Shown one piece after another: positions 51,524-59,429 of a stretch of DNA of 64,000 bases (within the stretch, counting starts at the first letter, position 1; each line of letters opens with the position of its first letter). Both the position numbers and the translations under genes were made by a program. The stretch covers positions 39,171-103,170 of the forward strand of contig JAYYEI010000037.1 of NCBI GenBank assembly GCA_036159995.1, written 5' to 3'. The notes beneath the pieces are model-generated. The model saw nothing but the letters and a program-made list of their open reading frames with translations. It had not been told where the DNA came from and did not search any database. This DNA is from UBA8752 sp036159995 (GTDB lineage: Bacteria > Bacteroidota > Bacteroidia > Flavobacteriales_D > Sanyastnellaceae).

Positions 51524-52561
51524 GTGTCCGAGGCGCACCAGATGGAATCAACGACGCGGGTGCTGGTCATCCGGTTCTCCAGCATGGGGGACGTCATTCT
51601 GGCTTCCCCCGTGGTCCGCGCCCTGCACTGGATGCTGGACGGTCCTGTCGAGGTGCATTTCCTCACCAAGCGTGCCTTTGTGGACGCGGTCGAGGGGCTG
51701 CCGGGAGTGACCCGGACGTGGGCCATCGACCGGACGACCGCCGAGGTGGAAGAAGGGCTCCAAGGGGTGGGGTTCCATTACGTGGTGGACCTCCATGCCA
51801 ATGCGCGGTCGGGATTCGTCAAGCGGGCCCTGCGGAAGGGAGAGGGGAGGACCTTCGACCTGACCGTGGACAAGCGGAGCCTGGACAAGATTCTCCTCGT
51901 ACAGACGGGCTGGGACCGGCTTGGCGGCCAACATGTGGTCGAACGCTACCTCGGCACGTTGAAGCCCTTCGGAGATGCACTCGAACGGCTGCGAAGGGCT
52001 GGAGATGAGGGCGCGCTCGCCCTGCCTCCGTCCGCGCCAACGGCCAAAGAGCCGGTGGAGGTGGTGCTCGCATTGGGGGCGGCCCATGAAGGCAAGGCGA
52101 TTCCCGAGGACCATTGGTCGGCCGTGGTGGCGGGGTTGTTGGAAGACGGTCGGCGGGTCCACCTCATTGGAGGCCCTGCTGAGCGCAACCTCGCCGACCG
52201 GCTGAAGGAGTTCGCCGGAGATCAGGTGGTCAACCGATGCGGTGTCACTTGGTCGGAGACGTTTGCCCTGCTGTCCGAGGCGGCCCTGCTGGTGGCCGGC
52301 GACACCGGGGCCATGCACGCCGGCGCTGCCCTGCAGGTACCCATGGTGGTCGTGTGGGGCTGCACTTCCCCTGCGCTGGGCATGGGGCCTTGGCGGGCGC
52401 ATCCGGCCACGGTTGAGCTACAGCCGGAAGATCCTGAGCGGAGCCGCCCGTGCAGCCGGCTCGGAGACCGGTGCCGTCACCACACACCATGCATCCGCCG
52501 CGTGTCCCCACAGCGCATCCTGGTGGCCGCGCGGCACATCCTCAGTCAAACAGCGCCTTGA
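51524..52561 (+). CDS. Glycosyltransferase family 9 (heptosyltransferase-like)
   Basis: A GT-B-fold transferase of the ADP-heptose:LPS heptosyltransferase family, acting on the lipopolysaccharide core at the inner membrane. The product is 345 residues from GTG 51524. It has RVLVIRFSSMGDVILASPVVRAL at the N-terminus, VDLHANARSG, and the C-terminal donor site GDTGAMHAGAALQVPMVVVWGCTSP. The C-terminal CSRLGDRCRHHTPCIRRVSP is Cys-rich, as in many Bacteroidota members. Its 3' end overlaps the convergent thioesterase gene by 20 bases. Confidence 0.88.
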   Translation: MSEAHQMESTTRVLVIRFSSMGDVILASPVVRALHWMLDGPVEVHFLTKRAFVDAVEGLPGVTRTWAIDRTTAEVEEGLQGVGFHYVVDLHANARSGFVKRALRKGEGRTFDLTVDKRSLDKILLVQTGWDRLGGQHVVERYLGTLKPFGDALERLRRAGDEGALALPPSAPTAKEPVEVVLALGAAHEGKAIPEDHWSAVVAGLLEDGRRVHLIGGPAERNLADRLKEFAGDQVVNRCGVTWSETFALLSEAALLVAGDTGAMHAGAALQVPMVVVWGCTSPALGMGPWRAHPATVELQPEDPERSRPCSRLGDRCRHHTPCIRRVSPQRILVAARHILSQTAP

Positions 52562-53057
52562 GCTCCGTGGCGTCGGCCGGCCTCATCTTTCCTGCGAGGA
52601 TGAGGCGCAGCTGACGGCGGCGCAGGGCGCCCTCGAATCGGCGCTGCTCCTCTTCGCTTTCCGGCACGAGCTCCGGCACCATGATGGGCGCGCCAAGCTG
52701 GTCGACGGCGACGAAGGTGTACATGGCCTCGTTGCTCTTGGAGCGCTTGCCGGTGGCATTGTCCTCGACGAAGACCTCCATGAACACCTCCATGGAGCTG
52801 GTGAAGGCCCGGCTGACCTTGGCCTCGATGGTGACCGTGTCGCCGAGTCGGATGGGCTGGTCGAAGGAGACGTTGTTGACGGCGGCGGTCACCACCACCC
52901 GTCGACAGTGGCGGTTGGCGCTGATGGCGGATGCGATGTCCATCCAATTGAGCAACTGACCGCCCATGAGGTTGCCCAACACATTGGTGTCGTTGGGCAG
53001 GACGATGTGGGTGGTCGTGGCAAAGGTCTCTTTCGCGGTGCGGGTCTTCGGGGCCAT
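52542..53057 (-). CDS. Acyl-CoA thioesterase (hot-dog fold)
   Basis: A cytoplasmic hot-dog-fold thioesterase of the YciA/BFIT-like acyl-CoA hydrolase group. The product is 171 residues from ATG 53057. The catalytic region is LPNDTNVLGNLMGGQLLNWMD (Asn, Gly-Gly and Asp), followed by VSFDQPIRLGDTVTIEAKV. GACCTTTG (53088-53081, minus) is a promoter-like octamer 23 bases upstream. A longer frame to 53123 exists but adds a non-conserved N-terminus. Confidence 0.9.
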   Translation of the reverse strand: MAPKTRTAKETFATTTHIVLPNDTNVLGNLMGGQLLNWMDIASAISANRHCRRVVVTAAVNNVSFDQPIRLGDTVTIEAKVSRAFTSSMEVFMEVFVEDNATGKRSKSNEAMYTFVAVDQLGAPIMVPELVPESEEEQRRFEGALRRRQLRLILAGKMRPADATELKALFD

Positions 53058-53128
53058 ATCGGGCGGGCGTTGTTGCCCGGCAAAGGTCGGCTTCCGGACC
53101 TCGTCGTGGGAATCCGACAACACTCCTT

Positions 53129-53136
53129 CACCTTTG
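53129..53136 (+). promoter_or_regulatory. -7-like element before hemJ
   Basis: CACCTTTG, one mismatch to TAnnTTTG, is separated by four bases from ATG 53141. Confidence 0.45.
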
Positions 53137-53140
53137 CACC

Positions 53141-53701
53141 ATGTCCTACGACGTCCTGAAGGCCCTGCACATCATTTTCGTGGTGACCTGGTTTGCGGGA
53201 TTGTTCTATCTCTTCCGCCTGTTCATCTACCACCGGGAGGCCATGGACAAGCCCGCTGCGGAGCGCGACGTGCTTGTGCCGCAATTCCGCATCATGGAGC
53301 GTCGCCTTTGGGCCGCCATCACCTTGCCGAGTGGGGTGCTCGCCACGGCGTTCGGGTTTGCATTGATCTGGCTCAATCCGGCCTGGCTGCAGATGCCCTT
53401 CATGTGGGTCAAGCTGGCTTTCGTCGCGGCCTTGTGGGCCTACATGGCGCTTGGATCCAAGGTCCTGCATCAATGCCGGGAGGGAGCCCCGGAAGCCTCC
53501 TCAATCCGCTTGCGCTTCCTCAATGAACTGCCCACGGTCATCCTCATCGCCGTCGTCTTCCTCATCGTCCTGAAGGATGCGGTGGGGTGGATCTGGGGGG
53601 TGGCCGGCATCCTCGGCCTGGCCCTCATCCTGACCGTGGCGATCAAGCGTTACCAGCGCGTGCGGGGGAAAGGAGGCGGGGACGCGGATGGCGCGGCGTA
53701 A
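53141..53701 (+). CDS. hemJ: Protoporphyrinogen oxidase HemJ family protein
   Basis: An integral membrane oxidase converting protoporphyrinogen IX to protoporphyrin IX in heme synthesis (UPF0093). The product is 186 residues with four or five membrane helices. The family signature is at the N-terminus: KALHIIFVVTWFAGLFYLFR (conserved His10), then MWVKLAFV (conserved Lys). The extra C-terminal helix and basic Gly-rich tail are not conserved. A promoter element for tatD overlaps its last codons. Confidence 0.9.
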   Translation: MSYDVLKALHIIFVVTWFAGLFYLFRLFIYHREAMDKPAAERDVLVPQFRIMERRLWAAITLPSGVLATAFGFALIWLNPAWLQMPFMWVKLAFVAALWAYMALGSKVLHQCREGAPEASSIRLRFLNELPTVILIAVVFLIVLKDAVGWIWGVAGILGLALILTVAIKRYQRVRGKGGGDADGAA

Positions 53702-53706
53702 TTTTG
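53699..53706 (+). promoter_or_regulatory. -7 element before tatD
   Basis: TAATTTTG matches TAnnTTTG exactly, overlaps the hemJ stop codon (TAA), and lies four bases before ATG 53711. Confidence 0.6.
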
Positions 53707-53710
53707 CCGC

Positions 53711-54505
53711 ATGGCCCTGATCGACACGCACTGCCACGCCTACGTGTCCGCATTTGATGCGGATCGGGATGCGGTGCTTCGACAGGCCTTTGACGCCGGC
53801 GTGGACCGCTTGCTCCTGCCCAACATCGACGCCGATAGCGTCGACTCCCTGTTGGCCCTGTCGCAGGCCCATCCCAACCGGTGCCTGCCCATGATGGGCC
53901 TCCATCCTTGCCACGTGGACGACGATTGGGAAGCCCATTGCATTCCCATCCTTGAGGCGCTCGACGCCCACCCCTGTATCGCGGTGGGAGAGATTGGCAT
54001 GGACCTCTTTCGCGGGCGGCAGATCCGGGAGCACCAGATCGCTGCATTCCACGCCCAAATCGGATGGGCGCTCGATCGGGACCTGCCGGTCGTCCTTCAT
54101 GTGCGCGAGGCCTTCGAGGACACCTTCGCTGTGCTGGACCAGTACACGGACACCGCTCTGCGCGGTGTCTTCCACTGCTTCACCGGCGGCCGCGCCGAAG
54201 CGGAGAAGGTGGCCGGATACGGTTCGTTCTGCTTCGGACTGGGCGGCGTGACGACCTTCAAGAATGGAGGGCTCGATCAGGTCGTGCCCCATTTGCCTCA
54301 AGACCGCATCCTGCTTGAGACGGACAGTCCGTACCTCGCCCCCGTTCCCCACCGGGGCAAGCGCAACGAGCCGGCCTACACGGCGCTCGTGGCCCAGCGG
54401 GTGGCCGACTTGCTGGAACGCCCCCTCGCCGAGGTCGCCGCCCTGACCACCGCCAACGCCGAACGGCTCTTCCGCCTGCCGGCCTTCACCCCCGACGCCC
54501 CATGA
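53711..54505 (+). CDS. TatD family metal-dependent hydrolase
   Basis: A TIM-barrel metallohydrolase of the TatD DNase family, acting on DNA 3' ends in repair or turnover. The product is 264 residues. Metal ligands: IDTHCHAYVSAF (His-x-His), VGEIGMDLF (Glu), VVLHVREAFED (His), GVFHCFTGG (His) and LLETDSPYLAP (Asp). Full length. Its stop overlaps the asparaginase ATG (ATGA), so the two are translated together. Confidence 0.94.
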   Translation: MALIDTHCHAYVSAFDADRDAVLRQAFDAGVDRLLLPNIDADSVDSLLALSQAHPNRCLPMMGLHPCHVDDDWEAHCIPILEALDAHPCIAVGEIGMDLFRGRQIREHQIAAFHAQIGWALDRDLPVVLHVREAFEDTFAVLDQYTDTALRGVFHCFTGGRAEAEKVAGYGSFCFGLGGVTTFKNGGLDQVVPHLPQDRILLETDSPYLAPVPHRGKRNEPAYTALVAQRVADLLERPLAEVAALTTANAERLFRLPAFTPDAP

Positions 54506-55548
54506 CGCCCAGCCGCATCCTGCTCGTCTACACCGGGGGCACCATCGGATCCGTGGAGGATCCGGACACGGGGGCCTTGAAGCCGTTGAACTTCGACCAC
54601 TTGCGCAACCGGGTGCCCGAAGTCGACGCCCTCGAAGTCGAGTTGGATTTCGAGTCGTTGGCCCCCATCGACAGCAGCGACATGACGCCGGACCGATGGG
54701 GCGAATTGGCCCGCCTGCTCTTCCTGCGCCGGGACCGCTACGATGGCTTTGTGGTGCTCCACGGAACCGACACCATGGCCTACACGGCCAGTGCCCTCAG
54801 TTTCATGCTGCCCGATTTCGGCAAACCGGTGGTGCTCACCGGCAGCCAGCTGCCCATTGGGGTGCTCCGCACGGACGGCAAGGAAAACCTGCTGACCGCC
54901 ATCGAGATCGCGGCCAAGTGGGATTCGTCGGATCCCCAACGTGGCCCGCTGGTCCGGGAGGTGGTCATCTACTTCGGGGATGAGCTCATCCGGGGCAACC
55001 GAGCCCACAAGCAGGATGCCGAGGGCTTCCAGGCCTTGGTGAGCCCGAATTTTCCGGCATTGGCCGAAGTGGGGGTCCATGTGCGGTTCCGCCGCGACCT
55101 CCTCCTCCGGCCTGTGGGCGAGCCTCGACTCAATGAGGACCTCAATGCCAACGTCACCATCGTGCACCTCACCCCGGCCTTGACGGCAGAGGCGTTGCGG
55201 CATCAATTGTCCCAGACCGGATTGCGGGCGGCCATCCTCCGAACCTACGGGTCGGGCAATGCACCGCGCCACCGGGAGTTCCTCGCTGCGCTGGCCGAGG
55301 CGCAGGAGCGGGGCATCTTCCTCGTGAACGTGACCCAATGCACGGTGGGGTCCGTCGACGCCAACCGCTATGTGACCGGCGCGGGCCTGACCCGTCTGGG
55401 GGTGGAGCCCAGCCTCGACATCACGCTCGAGGCGGCCCTGACCAAGCTGATGGTGCTCGCGGCTCTCGAGCCTTCGCGAGAGGGGCTTCGCGAGGCGTTC
55501 AAGCGGGACATGGCCGGGGAGCAGACCCCGGCGGAAGCGATCCGCTGA
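54502..55548 (+). CDS. ansA: Type I (cytoplasmic) L-asparaginase
   Basis: Hydrolyses asparagine to aspartate and ammonia. The product is 348 residues with no signal peptide, as for the cytoplasmic type. The catalytic Thr14 is in LLVYTGGTIGS and the second catalytic Thr is in VVLHGTDTMAYTASAL; DSSDMTPDRWGELA contributes to the substrate site. It is coupled to tatD. The 104-base gap after it holds the tRNA-Ser promoter. Confidence 0.94.
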   Translation: MTPSRILLVYTGGTIGSVEDPDTGALKPLNFDHLRNRVPEVDALEVELDFESLAPIDSSDMTPDRWGELARLLFLRRDRYDGFVVLHGTDTMAYTASALSFMLPDFGKPVVLTGSQLPIGVLRTDGKENLLTAIEIAAKWDSSDPQRGPLVREVVIYFGDELIRGNRAHKQDAEGFQALVSPNFPALAEVGVHVRFRRDLLLRPVGEPRLNEDLNANVTIVHLTPALTAEALRHQLSQTGLRAAILRTYGSGNAPRHREFLAALAEAQERGIFLVNVTQCTVGSVDANRYVTGAGLTRLGVEPSLDITLEAALTKLMVLAALEPSREGLREAFKRDMAGEQTPAEAIR

Positions 55549-55610
55549 GGCCATTCCATCGCGCTTTTCGCCTCCTGCAAATCCGCTTTCGGACGTGTCA
55601 GAATATGGGG

Positions 55611-55618
55611 TACCTTGC
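55611..55618 (+). promoter_or_regulatory. Probable tRNA-Ser promoter element
   Basis: TACCTTGC resembles a -7 element with one T missing, 34 bases upstream of the mature tRNA-Ser. A precursor leader of about 25-30 bases would result. Confidence 0.4.
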
Positions 55619-55652
55619 ACGCCCATTCCGGGAGGGGAAGCCCACTGGAAAA

Positions 55653-55740
55653 GGAGAGGTGGCCGAGTGGCTTAAGGCGCACGCTTGGAAAGCGTGTATA
55701 CTCCAAAAGGGTATCCGGGGTTCGAATCCCCGTCTCTCCG
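55653..55740 (+). tRNA. tRNA-Ser (anticodon GGA)
   Basis: An 88-base class II tRNA with a long variable arm. The acceptor arms GGAGAGG and TCTCTCC pair (one G-T); the anticodon stem CACGC/GCGTG closes TTGGAAA with anticodon GGA; the T-loop is TTCGAAT. CCA is not encoded. Confidence 0.97.
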
Positions 55741-55744
55741 CAAC

Positions 55745-55776
55745 AAACCCGCCCCCAAGGCGGGTTTTGCTTTTTC
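55745..55776 (+). terminator. Intrinsic terminator of tRNA-Ser
   Basis: AAACCCGCC and GGCGGGTTT pair over nine bases around CCCAA, followed by TTTTGCTTTTT. It is the clearest terminator in the window. Confidence 0.9.
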
Positions 55777-55784
55777 CGGCTCCG

Positions 55785-55792
55785 TATCTTCA
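55785..55792 (+). promoter_or_regulatory. -7-like element before the pirin gene
   Basis: TATCTTCA lies four bases before ATG 55797 and eight bases after the terminator T-run. Confidence 0.45.
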
Positions 55793-55796
55793 GGTC

Positions 55797-56744
55797 ATGC
55801 TGCGCAGGCAATTCGTCAAGGGCTCCGCTATCGTGGGGGCCGCTGCCGTCTCCCCCACATGGGTGACCGCAACGTCCGGGTTCTTCGCGGCCGCCACCGA
55901 GCGGCGCGTGGCCCAGGTGCTGGACTGCAAGCGGACCATGGTGCAGAACGTGCCCGTCCTGCGCGGATTTGCCGGCGACCACACCGACCTCGTGTCCCCC
56001 TTTGTGATGCTGGATGAGTTCGGTCCGCTACAGATTGACCCGGGGACGTTGGGCATGGACATCAAAGCCCACCCCCATGCCGGGGTCGCGCCCACCACCT
56101 ATTTGTTGTCCGGCAGTGGCCGCCACACGGACAGCCTCCAGAACGACCTGATCTACCGCGAGGGCCAATTCATGGTGTTCAGCTCGGGCCGGGGCGCCAT
56201 CCACGAAGAGGTGAGCAGCATGGAGATTCGCCGCGACGGTGGCGTCGTGCACGGATTCCAGATCTGGCTCAATCTGCCGGCTTCAGAAAAGTTCGGCACG
56301 CCAATCACGACCCTCCGCGACCGGACCGACTTCCCCGTCATGGAGACGGAAGACTACCGCATTAAGGTGCTGATGGGCGAGGCCTTCGGCTGGACGGCTC
56401 CCACGGAGACCCACAGCCCGGCCTTCTATCACCACATCCACATCGCCGAGGGTGGACGGCTGGATCTGCCGGTCGATCCCGGCCACAACGCCTTCGTGCA
56501 CGTCGTGAGCGGCCGCCTCGAGATCGAGGGGCGTCGTGAACTGGAGGCCCAGCAGCTGGCCCTGTACCACCGCGGAGGCGACCACCTGCGGTTCCATTCG
56601 GTGGGTGGCGCGGAGTGCATCGTTCTCGGTGGACAGCCGCTGGGCGAGCCCGTCGTGTCCTACGGTCCGTTCGTGATGAACGACCGGAGCCAGATCCAGC
56701 GCTGCATCGCCGATTACCGGGCCGGCCGCATGGGCACACTCTGA
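55797..56744 (+). CDS. Pirin-family cupin protein with a Tat-type signal
   Basis: A bicupin of the pirin family, 315 residues. Metal ligands are conserved: His92 and His94 in AHPHAGVAP, His136 and Glu138 in AIHEEVS. Members act as quercetinases or redox-sensing regulators. The N-terminus MLRRQFVKGSAIVGAAAV is a good twin-arginine signal (RRxFxK, then a hydrophobic segment), which is unusual because pirins are normally cytoplasmic. It predicts export to the periplasm with metal already bound. The start is set by TATCTTCA four bases upstream and by the Tat motif. Confidence 0.87.
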   Translation: MLRRQFVKGSAIVGAAAVSPTWVTATSGFFAAATERRVAQVLDCKRTMVQNVPVLRGFAGDHTDLVSPFVMLDEFGPLQIDPGTLGMDIKAHPHAGVAPTTYLLSGSGRHTDSLQNDLIYREGQFMVFSSGRGAIHEEVSSMEIRRDGGVVHGFQIWLNLPASEKFGTPITTLRDRTDFPVMETEDYRIKVLMGEAFGWTAPTETHSPAFYHHIHIAEGGRLDLPVDPGHNAFVHVVSGRLEIEGRRELEAQQLALYHRGGDHLRFHSVGGAECIVLGGQPLGEPVVSYGPFVMNDRSQIQRCIADYRAGRMGTL

Positions 56745-56870
56745 GGGATTCGCCCTCATCGGGTTGCTCGCAGGAGGATGATGGATTGGCGCGTGGCTTT
56801 GCCTAAATTCGCCCCTCGCGAGCCCCATCGGCTCCCACACAACGACACAACCACGACCCACACCTTCACC

Positions 56871-57725
56871 ATGAAGCAGTTGTTCGCCCTCTTCGCAGTG
56901 GCCCTCTTGTTCGCCGCTCCAGTTTCCGCCCAAGAAGGAGACACCATTTTCCAGTCTGGCGATTCCATGATCGTCATGGTCCCTGACAGTGCCATGGCCG
57001 ATTCCGCCATGATGGACTCTGCCGCGGCCGCGGCCGAAGCTCCGATGGCCGAGGAGGCCCCGGCCATGCCGGAAGAGACCGTCGAGGTCACCGGTGCCCG
57101 CCAGCAGATCAAGCTCCGCATCATCGAGGGCGGCGTGCTCTTCATGAGCTTTGTCGTGCTCTGCCTCATCTTCGGATTGGCCCTCGCCATCGAGCGCATC
57201 ATCTACCTCAACATGGCGACCACCAACACCAAGACCCTCATGGATGAGGTGGAAGCCGCCCTCAAGAGCGGTGGCGTGGACGCCGCCGCCGCCGTGTGCG
57301 CCGACACCCGCGGCCCCGTTGCCGCCATCTTCAAGCAGGGCCTCGAGCGCAGCGGAGGCAGCTACGAGGAGCTGGCCAAGGCCGTGGAGGACTACGGCAG
57401 CCTCGAGAGCACCAAGCTTGAGCGCGGCCTGAGCTGGATCAGCCTCTTCATCGCCCTGGCCCCGATGCTCGGATTCATGGGAACGGTGATTGGCATGATC
57501 GAGGCCTTCGACAAGATTGCCCAGGCCAACACGATCAACGCCTCCATCGTGGCTGGCGGCATCAAGGTCGCCCTCATCACGACGGTCTCCGGTCTCGTCG
57601 TCGCCATCATCCTGCAGATCTTCTACAACTACATCCTCTCCAAGATCGACGGCATCGTCTTCGACATGGAGGAGGCGTCCATGGACCTCGTGGACCTCGT
57701 GTACCGGAACAAGTTGAATGGCTGA
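56871..57725 (+). CDS. exbB: MotA/TolQ/ExbB proton channel protein with signal peptide (cluster 2)
   Basis: 284 residues from ATG 56871. It begins with a cleavable-looking signal peptide (LFAVALLFAAPVSAQ, residues 1-21), then a Met/Ala/Ser/Asp-rich periplasmic stretch (about 22-75), a membrane helix (VLFMSFVVLCLIFGLALAIE), and the core LAPMLGFMGTVIGMIEAF and TTVSGLVVAIILQIFYNYIL. It heads a four-gene operon. TAAATTCG (56804-56811) is the likely -7 element, giving a leader of about 55 bases in the 126-base gap upstream. Confidence 0.92.
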   Translation: MKQLFALFAVALLFAAPVSAQEGDTIFQSGDSMIVMVPDSAMADSAMMDSAAAAAEAPMAEEAPAMPEETVEVTGARQQIKLRIIEGGVLFMSFVVLCLIFGLALAIERIIYLNMATTNTKTLMDEVEAALKSGGVDAAAAVCADTRGPVAAIFKQGLERSGGSYEELAKAVEDYGSLESTKLERGLSWISLFIALAPMLGFMGTVIGMIEAFDKIAQANTINASIVAGGIKVALITTVSGLVVAIILQIFYNYILSKIDGIVFDMEEASMDLVDLVYRNKLNG

Positions 57726-57755
57726 TCGGTCCTGCGGTCGCAAAACAGCAGCACC

Positions 57756-58208
57756 ATGAACGCCATTTCCATCCGTTCGGCCCTCACCGCCCTCCGCATC
57801 CTGATCATCGTGCTCGGGTGCATGTGGGTGGTCTCGGCCATCAACGCCGACGACCCCAACGGGGCCGTTGAAAGCCTGGTCAGCCTCAACCTCTACACGG
57901 GCGCCGTCTGTGTGGTGGCCATCCTCGGGTTCGGCCTGTTCCACTTCGGCCAGAAGCTCGCCACCAACCCCAAGGGGGCGATGGGCACGCTCATTGGCTT
58001 CGCCGTGTTCTTCGTCGCCGGACTCATCGCATGGGTCATGGCGGACACGACCGTCACATCCGCAATGCTCGCGGGTGGGGCCACGGTCACTGAAGAGGAC
58101 GTGAAGATTGCGGACGCCAGCATCCAATTCATTTACATCCTCGGGATTCTCGCCTTCGTCTCCATCCTCGCGGTGGAGGGCAAGTCCATCCTGAAGAACT
58201 GGCTCTGA
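57756..58208 (+). CDS. Small four-helix membrane protein in the exb operon
   Basis: 150 residues with four hydrophobic helices (about 13-30, 45-65, 78-97 and 127-142) and a negatively charged loop ATVTEEDVKIADAS. I do not recognise a named family. Its place between exbB and two exbD genes, 30 bases from the first and 6 from the second, suggests it is part of the same proton-driven complex. Confidence 0.8.
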   Translation: MNAISIRSALTALRILIIVLGCMWVVSAINADDPNGAVESLVSLNLYTGAVCVVAILGFGLFHFGQKLATNPKGAMGTLIGFAVFFVAGLIAWVMADTTVTSAMLAGGATVTEEDVKIADASIQFIYILGILAFVSILAVEGKSILKNWL

Positions 58209-58214
58209 CCTCCC

Positions 58215-58967
58215 ATGGCACGCAGAGAAGTCCCGGAAATCAATGCTGGCTCGATGGCGGACATCGCCTTCCTGCTTTTGATCTTCTGGCTCGTCACCAC
58301 CACCATCGACAGCGATGAGGGCGTGAAGCGTCAGCTGCCCCCGCCGGTGCCGCCGGACATGGAGCAGCAGGAGGTCAAGGACGGCGACGTCTACAACGTG
58401 CGGACCAACTTCCGCGACGAGCTTCTCGTCGAGAAGGAGGTGCTGTCCATCGAGCAGCTGAAGGACGGCGCGAAGGATTTCCTCATCGCCACCGGAACCG
58501 GTCTGTTGCACCCCGAGCGTCCCAATGTGGTCCTCGGCGATGACAACATGAAGTACCCCGAGCGCCAGTGGGTCCGGAAGGCTGAGCTGGTTGTGCTTGA
58601 GCAGAGCCTGCTCGCCGCCGGCCAGGACAAGCGCGCCGAAAAGGTGCAGGAGAAGCTGAAGGCCATCGAGCTCTTTGGCAGCGATTACCGCGAGCTTCCG
58701 GGTTCGGCGCTGATCAGCCTGCAGACCGACCGCAACACGTCCTACAACCTCTACCTGCAGGTGCAGAACGAGCTGGAGGCCGCGGTCAATGAGCTGCGCG
58801 ATGAGCTCGCCCTCGCCAAGTTCAACGAGTCCTATGCCTCCCTCGAGGAGCGCTACGGCCGGACCAAGGAGGCGAGCCTGCTCGACAAGATCAAGGCTGT
58901 CCGCCTCGTGTACCCCCAGCGGATCTCCGAAGCGGAGCCCCGCGACGCAAGCCAAGGATACTACTGA
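58215..58967 (+). CDS. ExbD/TolR family protein, long form (cluster 2)
   Basis: 250 residues, about twice the usual ExbD length. The N-terminal helix INAGSMADIAFLLLIFWLV carries the conserved Asp. The extra sequence (about 110-215) is a charged helix-rich insertion (AGQDKRAEKVQEKLKAIEL, LQVQNELEAAVNELRDELAL) that could form a coiled coil in the periplasm. Its stop overlaps the start of the second exbD (TGATG). Confidence 0.88.
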   Translation: MARREVPEINAGSMADIAFLLLIFWLVTTTIDSDEGVKRQLPPPVPPDMEQQEVKDGDVYNVRTNFRDELLVEKEVLSIEQLKDGAKDFLIATGTGLLHPERPNVVLGDDNMKYPERQWVRKAELVVLEQSLLAAGQDKRAEKVQEKLKAIELFGSDYRELPGSALISLQTDRNTSYNLYLQVQNELEAAVNELRDELALAKFNESYASLEERYGRTKEASLLDKIKAVRLVYPQRISEAEPRDASQGYY

Positions 58968-59428
58968 TGGGCAAGTTCAAAAACAAGAAGCGCGAGATGG
59001 GGGCCATTTCCACGGCCTCCCTGCCGGACATCGTCTTCATGCTCCTCTTCTTCTTCATGGTCGCGACCGTGTTGCGGACGGAGGAGGAGATGGTCCGCGT
59101 GATTCGCCCGGAGGCGTCCGAGATCTACAAGATTGAGAAGAAGCACCTGATTCGCTACATCAACATCGGTCCCCCGCAGGACCAACGCTATGGCACCGAG
59201 CCGGTCATCCAGCTCAACGACCAATTCGCCGACGTGGCCCAGATCCGCGATTGGGTGGAGAATGAGCGCTTGACCCTCGCCGAGGCCGAGCAGACGAAGA
59301 TGTGGGTCTCGATGAAGGTCGACCAGGACACCAAGATGGGCGTGGTCACCGACGTCAAGCAGGAGCTCCGCAAGGCGTCCGCCCTGAAGGTGCTCTACTC
59401 CGCGAATTCCCGCGAGCGCACCAACTGA
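58967..59428 (+). CDS. exbD: ExbD/TolR family protein, short form (cluster 2)
   Basis: 153 residues. A basic N-terminus (MGKFKNKKREMG) precedes the membrane helix SLPDIVFMLLFFFMVATVL with the conserved Asp. A periplasmic domain follows (IQLNDQFADVAQIRDWV, VSMKVDQDTKMGVVTDVKQEL). Translationally coupled to the long ExbD. The operon ends here, next to a convergent gene; no tonB follows. Confidence 0.9.
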   Translation: MGKFKNKKREMGAISTASLPDIVFMLLFFFMVATVLRTEEEMVRVIRPEASEIYKIEKKHLIRYINIGPPQDQRYGTEPVIQLNDQFADVAQIRDWVENERLTLAEAEQTKMWVSMKVDQDTKMGVVTDVKQELRKASALKVLYSANSRERTN

Positions 59429-59429
59429 T

